DNA of 64,000 nt from Spirochaetales bacterium (GTDB lineage: Bacteria; Spirochaetota; Spirochaetia; JABMQR01): contig JAGYPA010000005.1 of NCBI GenBank assembly GCA_018399255.1, positions 45,869 through 109,868 on the forward strand, written 5' to 3'. This document shows, piece by piece, positions 45,341 to 55,393 of this stretch (position 1 is the stretch's first letter; each line of letters starts with the position of its first letter). The translations under genes were made by a program, and so were the position numbers. Below the pieces are notes generated by a model, which was not told where the DNA came from, searched no databases, and worked only from the letters and a program-made list of their open reading frames with translations.

Positions 45341-45345
45341 AGCGG
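45330..45345 (+). terminator. Palindrome at the response-regulator stop codon
   Basis: CCGCTTT (45330-45336) and AAAGCGG (45339-45345) form a 7-bp inverted repeat with a 2-bp centre over the stop codon. There is no T-tract, so a terminator function is doubtful. Confidence 0.3.
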
Positions 45346-45409
45346 GGTCTCATGCTGTCACCCGGATTGTTTAGCCTGCTGCATGCTTCGATCTTGTGAA
45401 GAATCCCCA

Positions 45410-45438
45410 TTGACGAACCCTGGCTGAAGAGGTAAAAT
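45410..45438 (+). promoter_or_regulatory. Putative sigma70 promoter of the DUF234-type ATPase
   Basis: TTGACG (45410-45415), a 17-bp spacer, TAAAAT (45433-45438), about 30 bp upstream of the ATG. Confidence 0.6.
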
Positions 45439-45469
45439 AGCAACAGAAGTTACAGTAACAGAGGTTGCT

Positions 45470-46792
45470 ATGCGGTTTTACGGTCGGAATAAGGAACTGG
45501 ATATACTCAACAGGATATACAAGCAATGTGAAGAGGGGTATGGGTCAATAACTGTTCTGACTGGAAGGCGAAGGATCGGAAAAACAGTACTGGCTAGAGA
45601 ATTTTCCAAGAATAAAAAGCATCTCTACTTTTTTACCAGCAAGAAGGCAGAGCCCCTGCTCTGTTCCGAAATGAAGGATGAATATGAGGCATTTTCAGGG
45701 AAGAAGCTGATTGGAGAAATAAAACACTTTCCCGATCTCTTTGAACAACTCATGATTGAGGGGTTCGACAATCCCTATGTGCTCATCATTGATGAGTTTC
45801 AAGAGTTTTACAACATCAATAAAAGTGTCTATTCGGATGTGCAAAAGATCTGGGACCAATACAAGTTCCGGACAAAGGTGCATGTCCTGTTTATTGGATC
45901 TATCTACTCCATGATGGTAAAGATCTTTCAGGATTCAAAAGAACCCTTGTACGGGAGGGCGGATAGAATTCTCTATATCAGACCGTTCAAACCGGAAGTG
46001 ATAAAGAGTATCCTGGATGATGTCGGTGAATATACTAAGGAAAGGTTATTTGCATGGTATTTGATAAGTGGAGGGGTTCCTCGATATCTGGAGATCCTGT
46101 TACGGGAGAAGTGTTTTGATCTGGATAATATCATAGATTTGATCCTGGAGAAGGACTCCTTTTTCCTTGGGGAGGGAAAGAATCTTCTGATTCAGGAGTT
46201 TGGAAAGGAGTACGGGATCTATTTCTCCATTTTGGAGATGATATCGACCGGGAGAACGTCCAGAAGTGAGATAGAGTCGGTTTTCGAAAAAAGCGTAGGG
46301 GGCTATCTGGAAAAGCTGGAAGTTGAATATGATGTAATCGAGAAAGTCAAACCGGTGGGAAGTAAGAAGTTGGGGAAGAATCAAAAATACCGGATAAAGG
46401 ACAATTTTCTGCAGTTCTGGTTTCGCTTTATCTATAAAAACATAGCACTCATAGAGAGTGAACGATTTGAACTGGTGAGAAAGCTGATAAAAAAGGATAT
46501 CCAGACCTATAGCAGCCCTCTTTTGGAGCGGTTATTTATCGAGCTTAAGAAAAAGAACCCGGACTACGGTATTATTGGAACCTACTGGGAAAAACAGAAT
46601 CTCAATGAAATTGATATTGTCGCAATCAATGAGCTGGAGAAACGGATTGACCTCTCGGAAGTAAAAATGAACAAGGATAAAGTGAATCTGCAGAAGCTGA
46701 AGGAGAAAGCGGAAAACCTTGAAAAGAGGTACGATGATTATCGATTTACCTATGAGGGTTTGGGTCTGGAAGATATTGAGAGTTGGTTGTAA
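45470..46792 (+). CDS. Archaeal-type ATPase with DUF234 C-terminal domain
   Basis: Protein of 440 residues. The STAND/MNS-like P-loop ATPase N-terminus begins R-F-Y-G-R-N-K-E-L and has Walker A G-R-R-R-I-G-K38-T and Walker B V-L-I-I-D-E-F-Q-E-F; a winged-helix region follows. The C-terminal DUF234-like nuclease-fold part contains Y-R-I-K-D-N-F-L-Q-F-W-F-R-F and, further on, N-E-I-D-I-V-A-I-N-E-L plus L-S-E-V-K. The sequence is richer in A, T and lysine codons than its neighbours, and such ATPases are commonly mobile and patchily distributed, which suggests horizontal acquisition. Cellular function is unknown. It has its own promoter and an AGAGG ribosome-binding site. Confidence 0.88.
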   Translation: MRFYGRNKELDILNRIYKQCEEGYGSITVLTGRRRIGKTVLAREFSKNKKHLYFFTSKKAEPLLCSEMKDEYEAFSGKKLIGEIKHFPDLFEQLMIEGFDNPYVLIIDEFQEFYNINKSVYSDVQKIWDQYKFRTKVHVLFIGSIYSMMVKIFQDSKEPLYGRADRILYIRPFKPEVIKSILDDVGEYTKERLFAWYLISGGVPRYLEILLREKCFDLDNIIDLILEKDSFFLGEGKNLLIQEFGKEYGIYFSILEMISTGRTSRSEIESVFEKSVGGYLEKLEVEYDVIEKVKPVGSKKLGKNQKYRIKDNFLQFWFRFIYKNIALIESERFELVRKLIKKDIQTYSSPLLERLFIELKKKNPDYGIIGTYWEKQNLNEIDIVAINELEKRIDLSEVKMNKDKVNLQKLKEKAENLEKRYDDYRFTYEGLGLEDIESWL

Positions 46793-46814
46793 ATAACCGC
46801 GCTTTCGCCGGCGT

Positions 46815-46844
46815 TAGACAAGCAGCTGCATTTTACGCTATAAT
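46815..46844 (+). promoter_or_regulatory. Putative sigma70 promoter of the NDK-like gene
   Basis: TAGACA (46815-46820), an 18-bp spacer, a perfect TATAAT (46839-46844), 28 bp upstream of the ATG; TAGGAG provides the ribosome-binding site. Confidence 0.65.
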
Positions 46845-46872
46845 CGGCTAATCGTCATAGGAGTTTGTATAA

Positions 46873-48057
46873 ATGAAAAAAACACTGTCATATGTTCTTT
46901 TTACCCCGTATACTGTGGCAAAAAGCCGAACTGGCGGGGCGCTGGTGCGCCTTCTTCTGCGTCTCGATCTGGAGCTTGTGGGAGCACAGATGATTGCCCC
47001 GGATGAAGATTTTGCTGCCGGCTATGCGAAACTGATGGAGGAGCAGAATTCCCCGGTCAATTCCAGGGCAGCGCAGCTGCTGTCGGAATATGTGAAAAAC
47101 AATATGGGTCCTTCCGGGGGGCGGCGTCATCGAACCCTCATGCTCCTTTTCTGGGGTGAAGATCCCTGCAGGAAACTGTCCGATGTCTGCGGAGCCTTGT
47201 TTGCCGAGAACCGCAGCATCGAATCCATAAGCGGGGAGACTCTCCGGGATACCTATGCCGATCTGATCCTCGATCCGGATGATCCCGATCAGGTGGAGTA
47301 TTTTGAACCGGCTATATTGACGCCGCGGACTCAGGCTGCCGCAGATGACAACCTGCGGTTTTTTGCCAGCTGGCTTCCGGGTCAGAAGAATATTGTCGAG
47401 AATATGCAGTATCCGAATCCCCACAAAGTTGAACAGACGCTCGTTATCATCAAACCGGATAACTGGAAGCATGCTTCGGCAAAACCTGGTACCATCATTG
47501 ACCTGTTCTCACGGGCCGGGGTGCGGATTGTCGGTATTAAAATTTTCAGGATGTCGGTTGCCGAAGCGCTTGAATTCTATGCACCTCTGCGAAGGGCCTT
47601 GAACAGCAAGTTTGCCGAAGATATCGGTGCGAAGGCAAAGGCTTTTCTGGAAAATCAATTCAAGGTCGGCTTCAGCGAGGCTGCCGGCAAGGATCTCACG
47701 GAGAGTTTCGGAAGCGGGTATGCCGAAGATCAGTTTCAGCAGGTAATTGAATTTATGTCCGGAACAAGGGAGGAGAACTGCCCTGTGGATGAGATGCATA
47801 AGCCTGGTACGGTGAAGTGCATGGTTCTGGTGTATGAAGGGGAGGACGCCCAAAGGAAAATCCGGGACGTCCTGGGGCCGACCGATCCCATGAAAGCTCC
47901 CGGGGGTACGGTGAGGCGGGATTTCGGCAGCAGCATCATGGAGAATACCGCGCATGCCTCCAGTTCGGTGGAGAATGCTGCCCGTGAGATGAAAATTGTA
48001 AAGGTGGAGCAGAACACCTGCGTCGAGATAATTAATGCGGCACTAGCCGATCATTGA
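46873..48057 (+). CDS. Tandem nucleoside-diphosphate-kinase-like protein
   Basis: Protein of 394 residues, far longer than ordinary NDK (about 150). The C-terminal half (about 188-390) is a recognisable but diverged NDK: Q-T-L-V-I-I-K-P-D-N-W at its start, then V-L-G-P-T-D-P, P-G-G-T-V-R-R-D-F-G and the catalytic-type H361 in N-T-A-H-A-S-S-S (family: N-x-x-H-G-S-D-S). A long insertion separates the first strand region from the active site. The N-terminal half also looks like a degenerate NDK fold (L-F-T-P-Y-T-V-A-K, then D-L-E-L-V-G-A-Q-M-I) but has no active-site histidine motif. It probably converts NDPs to NTPs, or acts as a related phosphotransferase. The gene end overlaps the convergent kinase gene by 7 bp. 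Confidence 0.8.
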   Translation: MKKTLSYVLFTPYTVAKSRTGGALVRLLLRLDLELVGAQMIAPDEDFAAGYAKLMEEQNSPVNSRAAQLLSEYVKNNMGPSGGRRHRTLMLLFWGEDPCRKLSDVCGALFAENRSIESISGETLRDTYADLILDPDDPDQVEYFEPAILTPRTQAAADDNLRFFASWLPGQKNIVENMQYPNPHKVEQTLVIIKPDNWKHASAKPGTIIDLFSRAGVRIVGIKIFRMSVAEALEFYAPLRRALNSKFAEDIGAKAKAFLENQFKVGFSEAAGKDLTESFGSGYAEDQFQQVIEFMSGTREENCPVDEMHKPGTVKCMVLVYEGEDAQRKIRDVLGPTDPMKAPGGTVRRDFGSSIMENTAHASSSVENAAREMKIVKVEQNTCVEIINAALADH

Positions 48058-51000
48058 GAATGACCTCTCAAGGTGTCAGACACCTTCGTGGCGAGGTCGG
48101 GTTTCGTAAAGGGTTTCTGCAGAAAGCTCACTTCCCCATCAAGGACACCCCGGCGCACAATCACATCGGCTGTGTAGCCGGAAATGTAGAGGACTTTGAT
48201 CCCGGGAATTATATCTGTAATCTTCTGAGCCAGTTCCCGCCCGTTCATCTCCGGCATCACGACATCGGTTATCAGCAAGGTGATATGTTCACGGTATTCC
48301 CGGGCTTTCCGGATAGCCTCTTCCGGCGTTTTCTCATCGAGAACACGATAGTTAAGGCTTTCCAGCATGGTTCGGGTGAGCTTTCTGATTTCCGGCTCAT
48401 CCTCAGCCAGCAGGATCAGTTCTCCCTGTCCCATTGCTGCCGGCAGTGATCTCTCATATTGCACGGCATGGCTGATTTCCCCCTCGGCTGAGGGAAGGTA
48501 AACTTTGAATACCGTGCCGCTTCCCAATTCGCTGCAGACCTGGATGAATCCATTATTCTGCTTGATTATGCCGTAAACGGTTGCCAGCCCCAGACCGGTG
48601 CCGTCTCCCGGTCTCTTTGTAGTGAAGAAGGGTTCAAACAGCATTTCGAGAGTTTCCTTGTCCATACCGCTGCCGCTGTCACTGACGGTCAGCCGGGAAA
48701 ATCTGCCGGGCAGACAGTCGCCATAGATGCGTCCAGCATCCATGCTGCGTCCAGCATTCATGCTACGTCCAGCATCCATGCCACCGTACTCTTCGGAAAT
48801 ATCAACCTTACTTACCTCTATCGTTATTTTCCCCACTCCCGATATTGCGTCCCGTGCGTTTACGCAGAGGTTAGCCAGAATCTGGTCAACTTGTGACGGG
48901 TCAATATGGACCAGTCCAGGGCTTTCGTCCGGAATCCAGATGAGTTCGATATCCTCGCCTATGAGTTTTCGCAGCATCTTGAGCATCTTTTCCACTGTTA
49001 CGTTCAGGTCCAGAATTCTTGGCGTGATGGTCTGTTTGCGGGAAAAAGCCAGCAGCTGCCTGGTAATGTCAACGGAGCGGTCGGCTGCCTTCAGGATCTC
49101 TTCAAGATCGCTGTGCAGGGTATTGGAGGGGTCAGTCTTTTCCAAGGCCATTTCTGCATATCCGCGAATTACGCTCAGCATGTTGTTGTAGTCATGCGCC
49201 ACACCGCCAGCCAGCCGTCCGATAGATTCCATTTTGCGGGCTTGGAAAAGTTGATCCTGCAGCTTTTTCTGCTCATCCTCCTGGCGCTTGCGCTCATTAA
49301 TTACCTCAGTGTAGACAATTAATCCGCCAATGGAACCGTCGAGTTCATACCAGGGACGGCATTCCCATCTGGTCCAGTCCACGGTGCCGTCTTCTCGGAT
49401 AAAGGGATCGTCTTCTGCGCTGGACACTTCCCCCATAAGGGCTTTCTTATGCACATCTCGCCATTTTTGAGGCAAGTCGGGAAACACCTCGTAATGGTGC
49501 CTGCCGATGATATCCTGTTCGGCAATTTTGTATGAATTCAAATACTGCTGACTGACATAGATATAGTTCAGATCTTTGTCATGGACGGCAATGGCGCTCT
49601 GGCTGTGTTCTATTACGTAGCTCATCAGATAGTGGTTGTGCTTCAGCTGTTCCTCAAAGCGTTTGTGCTCTATCAGCTCCCAGGTTACATCGGCAAGGTA
49701 TTCCGCCGTTTCGACGTCTCTGTCGGTATAGTCGCCCGCTTTGTTCCCCAATCCAAGGACGGCGACTGCTTTGCCTTTCCTCATTACGGGAACCACCAGT
49801 TCCCGGGTCATCTCGGGAAGGCCTGCAGGCAGGGGCTTTTTATGCAGCAGGGATGCATAGTCATTGTGGATGACCGGCCGGGCTGCCCGGATGCAGTCGC
49901 TCCAGACTCCAGCCTGATCGATATCATAATGAATACTGCCTTCCCCGGTCTGGCAGTATTTGTTCAGCGCAGCGGTAGACCACTGCTGGTGCAAAAGGGT
50001 TTTCTGATCGTTATCAACAAGATGATAAAATCCGATGCGGCTGTTTGTCAATTCGCAGATCTCGTCCAGGGCCTTCTGCAGGGTATCCACGAGAGAATGG
50101 GAAGAGGCATAATCGAGCAGGTTCAGGCGGATTTGCGTCTGGCGCTGGATTCTTTTCTCTTCAGTCTGGTCCCGGAAAACCAGAACCACACCGATGATAT
50201 CCCCCTCCTGACTGCGAATGGGAGCGCCGCTGTCGGCTATGGCAAAGCGTTCGCCGGTTTTTGAGATAAGCACGGTATGGTTAGCCAGTTCCACAATTAT
50301 GCCCTGCTGCAGGACCTTATCTACAGGGTTTTCGCAGAGTTCACCGGTCTGCTCGTTGATAATGTGAAATACTTCGGAGAGCAATTTTCCCTGAGCTTCC
50401 GACTGAGACCAGCCGGTAAGTTTTTCCGCTGCCTGGTTAATGATCAGCACTTTTCCGCCATTGTCCGTGGTTATGACTCCGTCACCGATACTTCTCAAGG
50501 TAACATTGAGGCGCTCTTTTTCAGCCAGATTCTGCTGCTGTGCTTCAACCAGGGGGGTAACATCGACCGTGAAGCCGAGAAATCTGTTCATCGACAGTGC
50601 GACGGCGTTCAGGGTCCAATAGCCGCAGCTTCCATCCTTTCTCCTGTAGCGCAGGGTCCGGGCACCTTTCCCGTTTCTGAGGATTGCCTGGGAAACCTGA
50701 ATCACCGGCTGCTCGTCATCATCATCAACTGCAAAATCCTTCACATTCATGGAAAGCAGCTCGCTTTTATCGTAACCGGTCATTTTTTCAGCCGATGAAT
50801 TGACTTCAAGGTAATCGCCTTTTTCATCGCAGACAAAGATGGCATTGGGGGAGTTTTCCACGTATTCTCTGAACTTTGCCTCGCTTTCACGGATTTTTCT
50901 TTCGGCCTGCTGGGTATGGATTATTTCCGCCTGCAGTTTTTCGGTGGTTTTCTGCAGCTCGGCGGTTCTTTTTGTCACTTTTTTCCGCAGCATTATGGTC

Positions 51001-52553
51001 CAGAGGCTGATAAGAAACAGAATCAGGAGGATGGGGATGAATACGTAGGCGAATGCTTTCAGAATGTCGAGGGGGGTAGGCTGCTGCTGTTCATAGACGC
51101 CGAACCATCGGGTATAGATTTCCTTATAGGTTCCATTGGATTTCAGGGCTGCGAGGGCTTCCGAGAATTCCATCAGGATAGGTTCCGGGCTGGCATCAAG
51201 GGCCGCGAAGCAGTATTCGGGATGCAATACCCTTTCCCCTATTTCCAGATTGTTCCATCTGTTGCTTTCGATCCAGTACAGGGCGGGCATTTCGGCGGCC
51301 AGTACGCAGTCCCCGGTGCCCTCGGCAAGCATGCGCAGGGCAGTTTCCTGGTTTGCTGTCGGTATCAGATAGGTTTCGAGTCCTGCTTCCACGGCTCTGT
51401 CATGCATAATATCCTGGTCCATGACCAGAATCTGCAGACCTTTGAGATCCTCCAGAGTGGTCAGTTCTTTGTGTTCGCCGGTTCGGGTTACGATTACGTG
51501 GCTGACAACCGTGTGAGGCTGGGAAAAGTCCAGGAATTCATCTCGGGCCAGGGAGTAGAAAACACCCTGTATAAGGTCTATTTCGTTGTTCAGCAGGCGC
51601 GAGTAGGTTTTTGACCAGTCATCGAGTACAATTTCCACATCGATCCCGATTTCCTCGGCTATCGCTCTGGTCAGGTCAACATTGTAGCCTGCCGGCTGAC
51701 CGTTTTCGTCGATAAATTCATAGGGAGGGTAGGCATTGTCGCCGCCCACGATTATGCGGGAGTATTTATTGCCGGTGGTCTGGGAGGGGCCGAACCACTT
51801 GGTGTAGAGGGTATTGTAGGTTCCGTTGGCGATTATTGTCGATAAGCCCTCATTGAGCACCGCCAGCAGGGAGCTGTTTCCTTCCGGTACGGCGAAACAG
51901 AAGGTCTGAGAAAAGTCCGTCAGCGGGGGTCCGGTCATACTCAGGTTTGTGATGTTCAGCTTCCGCATAAGTTCTATGGCGACCAGACGCTGGATCAGTA
52001 CGGCATCGACGGTCTTTTCCGAGAGCATCCGGAGGGCTTCCGGAAAGGTTTCGACAGCGATGATTTCTGATCTGAGCAGGGTTCTGCGGGCAAATTCTTC
52101 CGAATTGTCGCTGCGCATTACTGCGACAGTTTTATCTGCCAGATCTTCCAGGGTGTTGATTGATCTGGTATCTTCATGAACGAGAATGGTTCCATGCATG
52201 GTAAGGTAGGGAAAGGTGAAGTCAAATATATCTTCCCGTTCCGGGGTCCGGCCGACAAGGGGCAGCACCTCAACTTCTCCTGCTTCGAGAGCCTGCTTGA
52301 TTTTATCCCAAGTGTCTGTTCTGAAACTGACCTCATAGCCCATGATCTTCAGGGTTCCGCGCAGCAGTTCTACGGCGAAGCCGTCGGCCTGGCCGTGGGC
52401 ATTGACGATGGAGTAGGGCGGGTACTCGATTTCTGCTCCGGCAAGAATGGCAGTAGTGCCGGGGACGGGGGGAGAAGTGATTATAAAGAGCAGCAGGGAT
52501 ACTGAAAAAAGGAGGTATGGATAATTAATTGTCTTTTTGATAGCTGGCGGCAT
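48051..52553 (-). CDS. BvgS-like hybrid sensor kinase with two solute-binding domains
   Basis: Very large membrane kinase, 1500 residues. After an N-terminal signal or anchor helix (about 12-30) come two tandem SBP_bac_3 domains (about 35-260 and 265-490) that would lie outside the membrane, then a helix at about 500-522. The cytoplasmic part has PAS (about 560-680), PAS (685-810), GAF (820-990), PAS (995-1105), HisKA with H1120 in G-V-A-H-D-Y-N-N, HATPase with G-T-G-L-G-L-A, and a receiver with D1430 in L-I-T-D-V-V-M-P. It probably senses amino acids or similar small solutes. A hexapeptide repeat (M-D-A-G-R-S type) from three 18-bp units lies in the HATPase domain. The C-terminal K-V-S-D-T-L is encoded over a GGTGTCTGACACC palindrome. 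Confidence 0.92.
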   Translation of the reverse strand: MPPAIKKTINYPYLLFSVSLLLFIITSPPVPGTTAILAGAEIEYPPYSIVNAHGQADGFAVELLRGTLKIMGYEVSFRTDTWDKIKQALEAGEVEVLPLVGRTPEREDIFDFTFPYLTMHGTILVHEDTRSINTLEDLADKTVAVMRSDNSEEFARRTLLRSEIIAVETFPEALRMLSEKTVDAVLIQRLVAIELMRKLNITNLSMTGPPLTDFSQTFCFAVPEGNSSLLAVLNEGLSTIIANGTYNTLYTKWFGPSQTTGNKYSRIIVGGDNAYPPYEFIDENGQPAGYNVDLTRAIAEEIGIDVEIVLDDWSKTYSRLLNNEIDLIQGVFYSLARDEFLDFSQPHTVVSHVIVTRTGEHKELTTLEDLKGLQILVMDQDIMHDRAVEAGLETYLIPTANQETALRMLAEGTGDCVLAAEMPALYWIESNRWNNLEIGERVLHPEYCFAALDASPEPILMEFSEALAALKSNGTYKEIYTRWFGVYEQQQPTPLDILKAFAYVFIPILLILFLISLWTIMLRKKVTKRTAELQKTTEKLQAEIIHTQQAERKIRESEAKFREYVENSPNAIFVCDEKGDYLEVNSSAEKMTGYDKSELLSMNVKDFAVDDDDEQPVIQVSQAILRNGKGARTLRYRRKDGSCGYWTLNAVALSMNRFLGFTVDVTPLVEAQQQNLAEKERLNVTLRSIGDGVITTDNGGKVLIINQAAEKLTGWSQSEAQGKLLSEVFHIINEQTGELCENPVDKVLQQGIIVELANHTVLISKTGERFAIADSGAPIRSQEGDIIGVVLVFRDQTEEKRIQRQTQIRLNLLDYASSHSLVDTLQKALDEICELTNSRIGFYHLVDNDQKTLLHQQWSTAALNKYCQTGEGSIHYDIDQAGVWSDCIRAARPVIHNDYASLLHKKPLPAGLPEMTRELVVPVMRKGKAVAVLGLGNKAGDYTDRDVETAEYLADVTWELIEHKRFEEQLKHNHYLMSYVIEHSQSAIAVHDKDLNYIYVSQQYLNSYKIAEQDIIGRHHYEVFPDLPQKWRDVHKKALMGEVSSAEDDPFIREDGTVDWTRWECRPWYELDGSIGGLIVYTEVINERKRQEDEQKKLQDQLFQARKMESIGRLAGGVAHDYNNMLSVIRGYAEMALEKTDPSNTLHSDLEEILKAADRSVDITRQLLAFSRKQTITPRILDLNVTVEKMLKMLRKLIGEDIELIWIPDESPGLVHIDPSQVDQILANLCVNARDAISGVGKITIEVSKVDISEEYGGMDAGRSMNAGRSMDAGRIYGDCLPGRFSRLTVSDSGSGMDKETLEMLFEPFFTTKRPGDGTGLGLATVYGIIKQNNGFIQVCSELGSGTVFKVYLPSAEGEISHAVQYERSLPAAMGQGELILLAEDEPEIRKLTRTMLESLNYRVLDEKTPEEAIRKAREYREHITLLITDVVMPEMNGRELAQKITDIIPGIKVLYISGYTADVIVRRGVLDGEVSFLQKPFTKPDLATKVSDTLRGHSQ
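48069..48088 (-). repeat. Dispersed palindrome, variant within the 3' end of the kinase gene
   Basis: AAGGTGTCAGACACCTTCG contains the same core palindrome as the repeats at 32.6, 53.7 and 55.3 kb and lies 17 bp before the end of the kinase gene. The flanking sequence differs, so it may be coincidental. Confidence 0.5.
48729..48782 (-). repeat. In-frame 18-bp tandem repeat, three copies
   Basis: GCGTCCAGCATCCATGCT and two near-identical copies in exact tandem, encoding a repeated hexapeptide between two ATPase motifs of the hybrid kinase. Confidence 0.9.
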
Positions 52554-52795
52554 ACCGGCTCCTGACTTTTTTCCGAACTGTTTTATTACTTGGATTATTT
52601 TAATGAGTCTATCACAGGATCATCGAGGAGGACAGCGGTTGTCGGAAATATTTTTTCTGCGAATATCAGGCAGCATCCGGGTTTTCTGTACCTATACGGC
52701 AGCCTCCGGGTAGTAATTGAGCGGCAAATTGGTGATAATCGAGGCAATTTCTAAAGTCGGATAAAAAAGTTTTTGCATTCAGGGGTTGATACCTT

Positions 52796-53701
52796 ATGAG
52801 AAGTAACAGTATCACGCGGAAGGAAATCAAGCTGCAGGAGAGTGAGGCGTTCTATCGAACCATCGTGGAATTATCGCCCGATGCCATAACCCTGGCTTCT
52901 CTTGACGGGACCATTCTGGATATCAATGAGAAAGCTCAGATATTGTACGGCTGTGAGGACAAGTCTCTTGCGGTGGGTCATTCGGTCCGAGAATTTATCG
53001 CTCCTGAAGAGCGCCCCCGTCTCGATGAGGCATTTATCAGGATTATAACCAAAGGTGAGGTGCTGAATATTGAGGCAGGACTCATACGGGCAGATGGCAC
53101 CGCTTTTTATGGCGAGATCAGCGCAAAGACCATACCAGGCAGCGGAGAAAATGAGTCTATTCTCGTAATCTTGTCGCGTGATATCAGCAAAAGAAAAACT
53201 TATGAGCATACTTTGAGGGATCTGGCGGTTACTGATCCGCTTACCGGTCTCTATAATCGTCGGGGGTTTGTCATCGCGGCCGAGCAGGAGCTGAAGCATG
53301 CTCAGCGAAACCGGTCCGGGGTTACCCTGCTCTTCTTTGATGTGGACAATATGAAGGCTATTAACGATCGGTATGGGCATAAAGCCGGGGATTTAGCTCT
53401 TAAACTGGTAGCCGATACGCTGCGTACGACCTTCAGGGAGTCGGATACCCTTGCCCGGTGGGGCGGGGATGAGTTTCTGGTGCTGGCGCTCGATTCAGGC
53501 GAGGAGACGGTACCGATCATGACAGCCAAACTTACCAGCAAGCTGAACAATCTGGAGCATATTAAGGATATTCCGTTTGCGGTTTCCGTTACCACCGGGA
53601 CATCGCACTACCTGCACGATGTCGGGCAGAATCTGCAGCAGATGATAGACCAGGCCGACAAACTGATGTATGAGAATAAGGCAAAGCAAAAAAGTGTCTG
53701 A
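52796..53701 (+). CDS. PAS-GGDEF diguanylate cyclase
   Basis: Soluble protein of 301 residues: a single PAS domain (about 12-135) and a GGDEF domain (about 140-300). The active site G223-G-D-E-F and the preceding RxxD inhibitory site (R-E-S-D) are intact, so it should produce c-di-GMP. The last residues K-S-V and the stop are encoded by a dispersed repeat (53686-53713), as in the URO-D gene at 32.6 kb. The 242-bp divergent region before it, shared with the BvgS-like kinase, shows no convincing promoter for this gene, and the ribosome-binding site is weak. Confidence 0.92.
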   Translation: MRSNSITRKEIKLQESEAFYRTIVELSPDAITLASLDGTILDINEKAQILYGCEDKSLAVGHSVREFIAPEERPRLDEAFIRIITKGEVLNIEAGLIRADGTAFYGEISAKTIPGSGENESILVILSRDISKRKTYEHTLRDLAVTDPLTGLYNRRGFVIAAEQELKHAQRNRSGVTLLFFDVDNMKAINDRYGHKAGDLALKLVADTLRTTFRESDTLARWGGDEFLVLALDSGEETVPIMTAKLTSKLNNLEHIKDIPFAVSVTTGTSHYLHDVGQNLQQMIDQADKLMYENKAKQKSV

Positions 53702-53742
53702 CACCGTTTTCCGAGCAAAAAAGTGTCTGACACCGTTTTCCG
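53686..53742 (+). repeat. Two tandem copies of the GTGTCTGACAC dispersed repeat
   Basis: Two identical 28-bp copies at 53686-53713 and 53715-53742 (each starts GCAAAAAAGTGTCTGACACC and ends GTTTTCCG), separated by one base. The first overlaps the last codons and the stop of the PAS-GGDEF gene. Both lie just before the end of the convergent diguanylate cyclase. Confidence 0.95.
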
Positions 53743-53753
53743 TGACACCATTC

Positions 53754-55103
53754 TCAGAAGCTTTTGACCCGGTTGCGCCCGGCATCCTTGGCCGCATAGA
53801 GGGCTTCGTCGGCATTCTTTACCAGGGTTGCCTCATCAGCGGCATTGTTTTCGGGGAATGAAGTGTACCCGGCACTGATGGTAACCCGGAGATCCTGCTG
53901 GTTATGCTTCACTGAGCAGTCTTCGATCATATGACAGAGCCTTTCGGCCACAAACCGCGTATCTTCGCGGGATGCTCCGGGTAGAATTACCAGAAATTCC
54001 TCTCCTCCGTAACGGATAATGAAGTCGCCGTCACGAACGGCAATCCGGGAGACGCGGGCGATGCTTACCAGCATCTTATCCCCGACAGTATGACCGTAGG
54101 TATCGTTGACTGCCTTGAAATGATCGATATCAAACATGATAATTCCCAACGGCAGATTGCTCCGTGCCGCCCGGGAGAATTCTTCGGTCAGCCGCAGGGT
54201 CCCGAATCGCCGGTTGTAAAGGCCGGTAAGAGGGTCGTTTGCTGCCAGCTTCTGCAGTTGATCGTAGGTTATGGCATTTCTCAGGGCAAGGGCAAGTCCC
54301 CGCAGGAACATTTCATACCCGTAATCATAATCGGTACTGAAAGGCATTGCCGCAGATAGTACAATGATTCCGACAGGCAGCCCCTTATAGAGCAGCGGAT
54401 CGATGCGGGTTTCTACCGGGAGAAAGCTCACCAGGGGACTTTCCACGGTAATATCCCGGGACATCGTTATCTTCAAGCCGGTTCGCTGATTCAAGGCATT
54501 CCACACAGAGTCGTTTTTCAGAAGCTTATGCGGATCCTTGATATTCATGCTGGCCGCAATTTCCAACTCTCCCCCCTGTTCAAAGATGATGGCTCCCGCT
54601 CCGGCATTCATAAAGCTGACAATCTGAGATAGAGCCTTGACTGCCAGCTGGTCCATTTCCAGCTGACTGGAGAGCATCTCATTGAAGTCTTTTATTGCCC
54701 GCTCGTTGATCATCGATATGGAGAGAGTCTGCACCAAGGCATTGAATGCCCGGGCGCTGTCGCCGATTTCATCATCGGAATCGACCGGTATCATGCATTC
54801 ATCATGGGTGCAGGCGGACAGCTCGCTGGATGAAAGCCCGGAAGACAGTTTGGAATCTACAAAAATCATGCGCTCAGCAAGAAGCTTGAGACGCTTGCCG
54901 ACAATATATCTGGCAAGGCTGATATTTACGCCGCCTACCAGCAGCCCGGCTATTATGCAGGATATAATGAACAAAGGGGTGAGAATGTAGGTTTTCGGGA
55001 CACCTGTTGCCAGGACAAAGAAGGGAAACAGGATTCCAGTGACAATACCGAAACTCATCATGAGTATGGCCAGGTCAGTAAATACTCTTTTTGTGATACG
55101 CAT
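53754..55103 (-). CDS. Membrane diguanylate cyclase with GAF-like domain
   Basis: Protein of 449 residues: two N-terminal membrane helices (about 10-33 and 38-62), a HAMP-like/linker region (65-135), a GAF-like domain (about 145-280) and a C-terminal GGDEF domain. The active site is G366-G-E-E-F with an RxxD inhibitory site (R-D-G-D) five residues before it. It should be an inner-membrane c-di-GMP synthase sensing a cytoplasmic ligand through the GAF region. Dispersed repeats flank it on both sides. Confidence 0.92.
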   Translation of the reverse strand: MRITKRVFTDLAILMMSFGIVTGILFPFFVLATGVPKTYILTPLFIISCIIAGLLVGGVNISLARYIVGKRLKLLAERMIFVDSKLSSGLSSSELSACTHDECMIPVDSDDEIGDSARAFNALVQTLSISMINERAIKDFNEMLSSQLEMDQLAVKALSQIVSFMNAGAGAIIFEQGGELEIAASMNIKDPHKLLKNDSVWNALNQRTGLKITMSRDITVESPLVSFLPVETRIDPLLYKGLPVGIIVLSAAMPFSTDYDYGYEMFLRGLALALRNAITYDQLQKLAANDPLTGLYNRRFGTLRLTEEFSRAARSNLPLGIIMFDIDHFKAVNDTYGHTVGDKMLVSIARVSRIAVRDGDFIIRYGGEEFLVILPGASREDTRFVAERLCHMIEDCSVKHNQQDLRVTISAGYTSFPENNAADEATLVKNADEALYAAKDAGRNRVKSF

Positions 55104-55270
55104 GGGAAACCTCGATCAGTACTTTTTTAGTGAACGTTTTTTTCAGTCAAGAACAATGATAGAACCAGTCTAGAGCCGGAAGGCGGAACAGTCCAGAGGG
55201 AATTCTCGGAAATTTCCAGAAATTACCTGAATGTCCGTGCGGAATCCGGCGGATTCCGGCGGGCGGATTC

Positions 55271-55393
55271 CGGTGTCTGACACCGTTTTCCTGAAAAAAG
55301 ACGGGTCAAATTGCGGAAAACAGTATCAGGCCCCCGGGTAAATTGCGGAAAACGGTGTCAGACACCGTTCCAGGGCTGTCAGGCACCGTTTTC
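55271..55393. repeat. Cluster of dispersed palindromic repeat copies in both orientations
   Basis: One forward copy (CGGTGTCTGACACCGTTTTC from 55271), one inverted copy (GGAAAACGGTGTCAGACACC within 55343-55371) and two degenerate inverted/forward copies (55311-55334 and 55373-55393). They fill the interval before the end of the kinase gene, whose stop codon abuts the last copy. Opposed copies could fold into a long stem. Confidence 0.85.

Noticed and set aside
45330..45345. Confident rho-independent terminator after the response regulator
   Set aside because: The palindrome has a 2-bp centre and no following T-run; it is listed only as a weak candidate.
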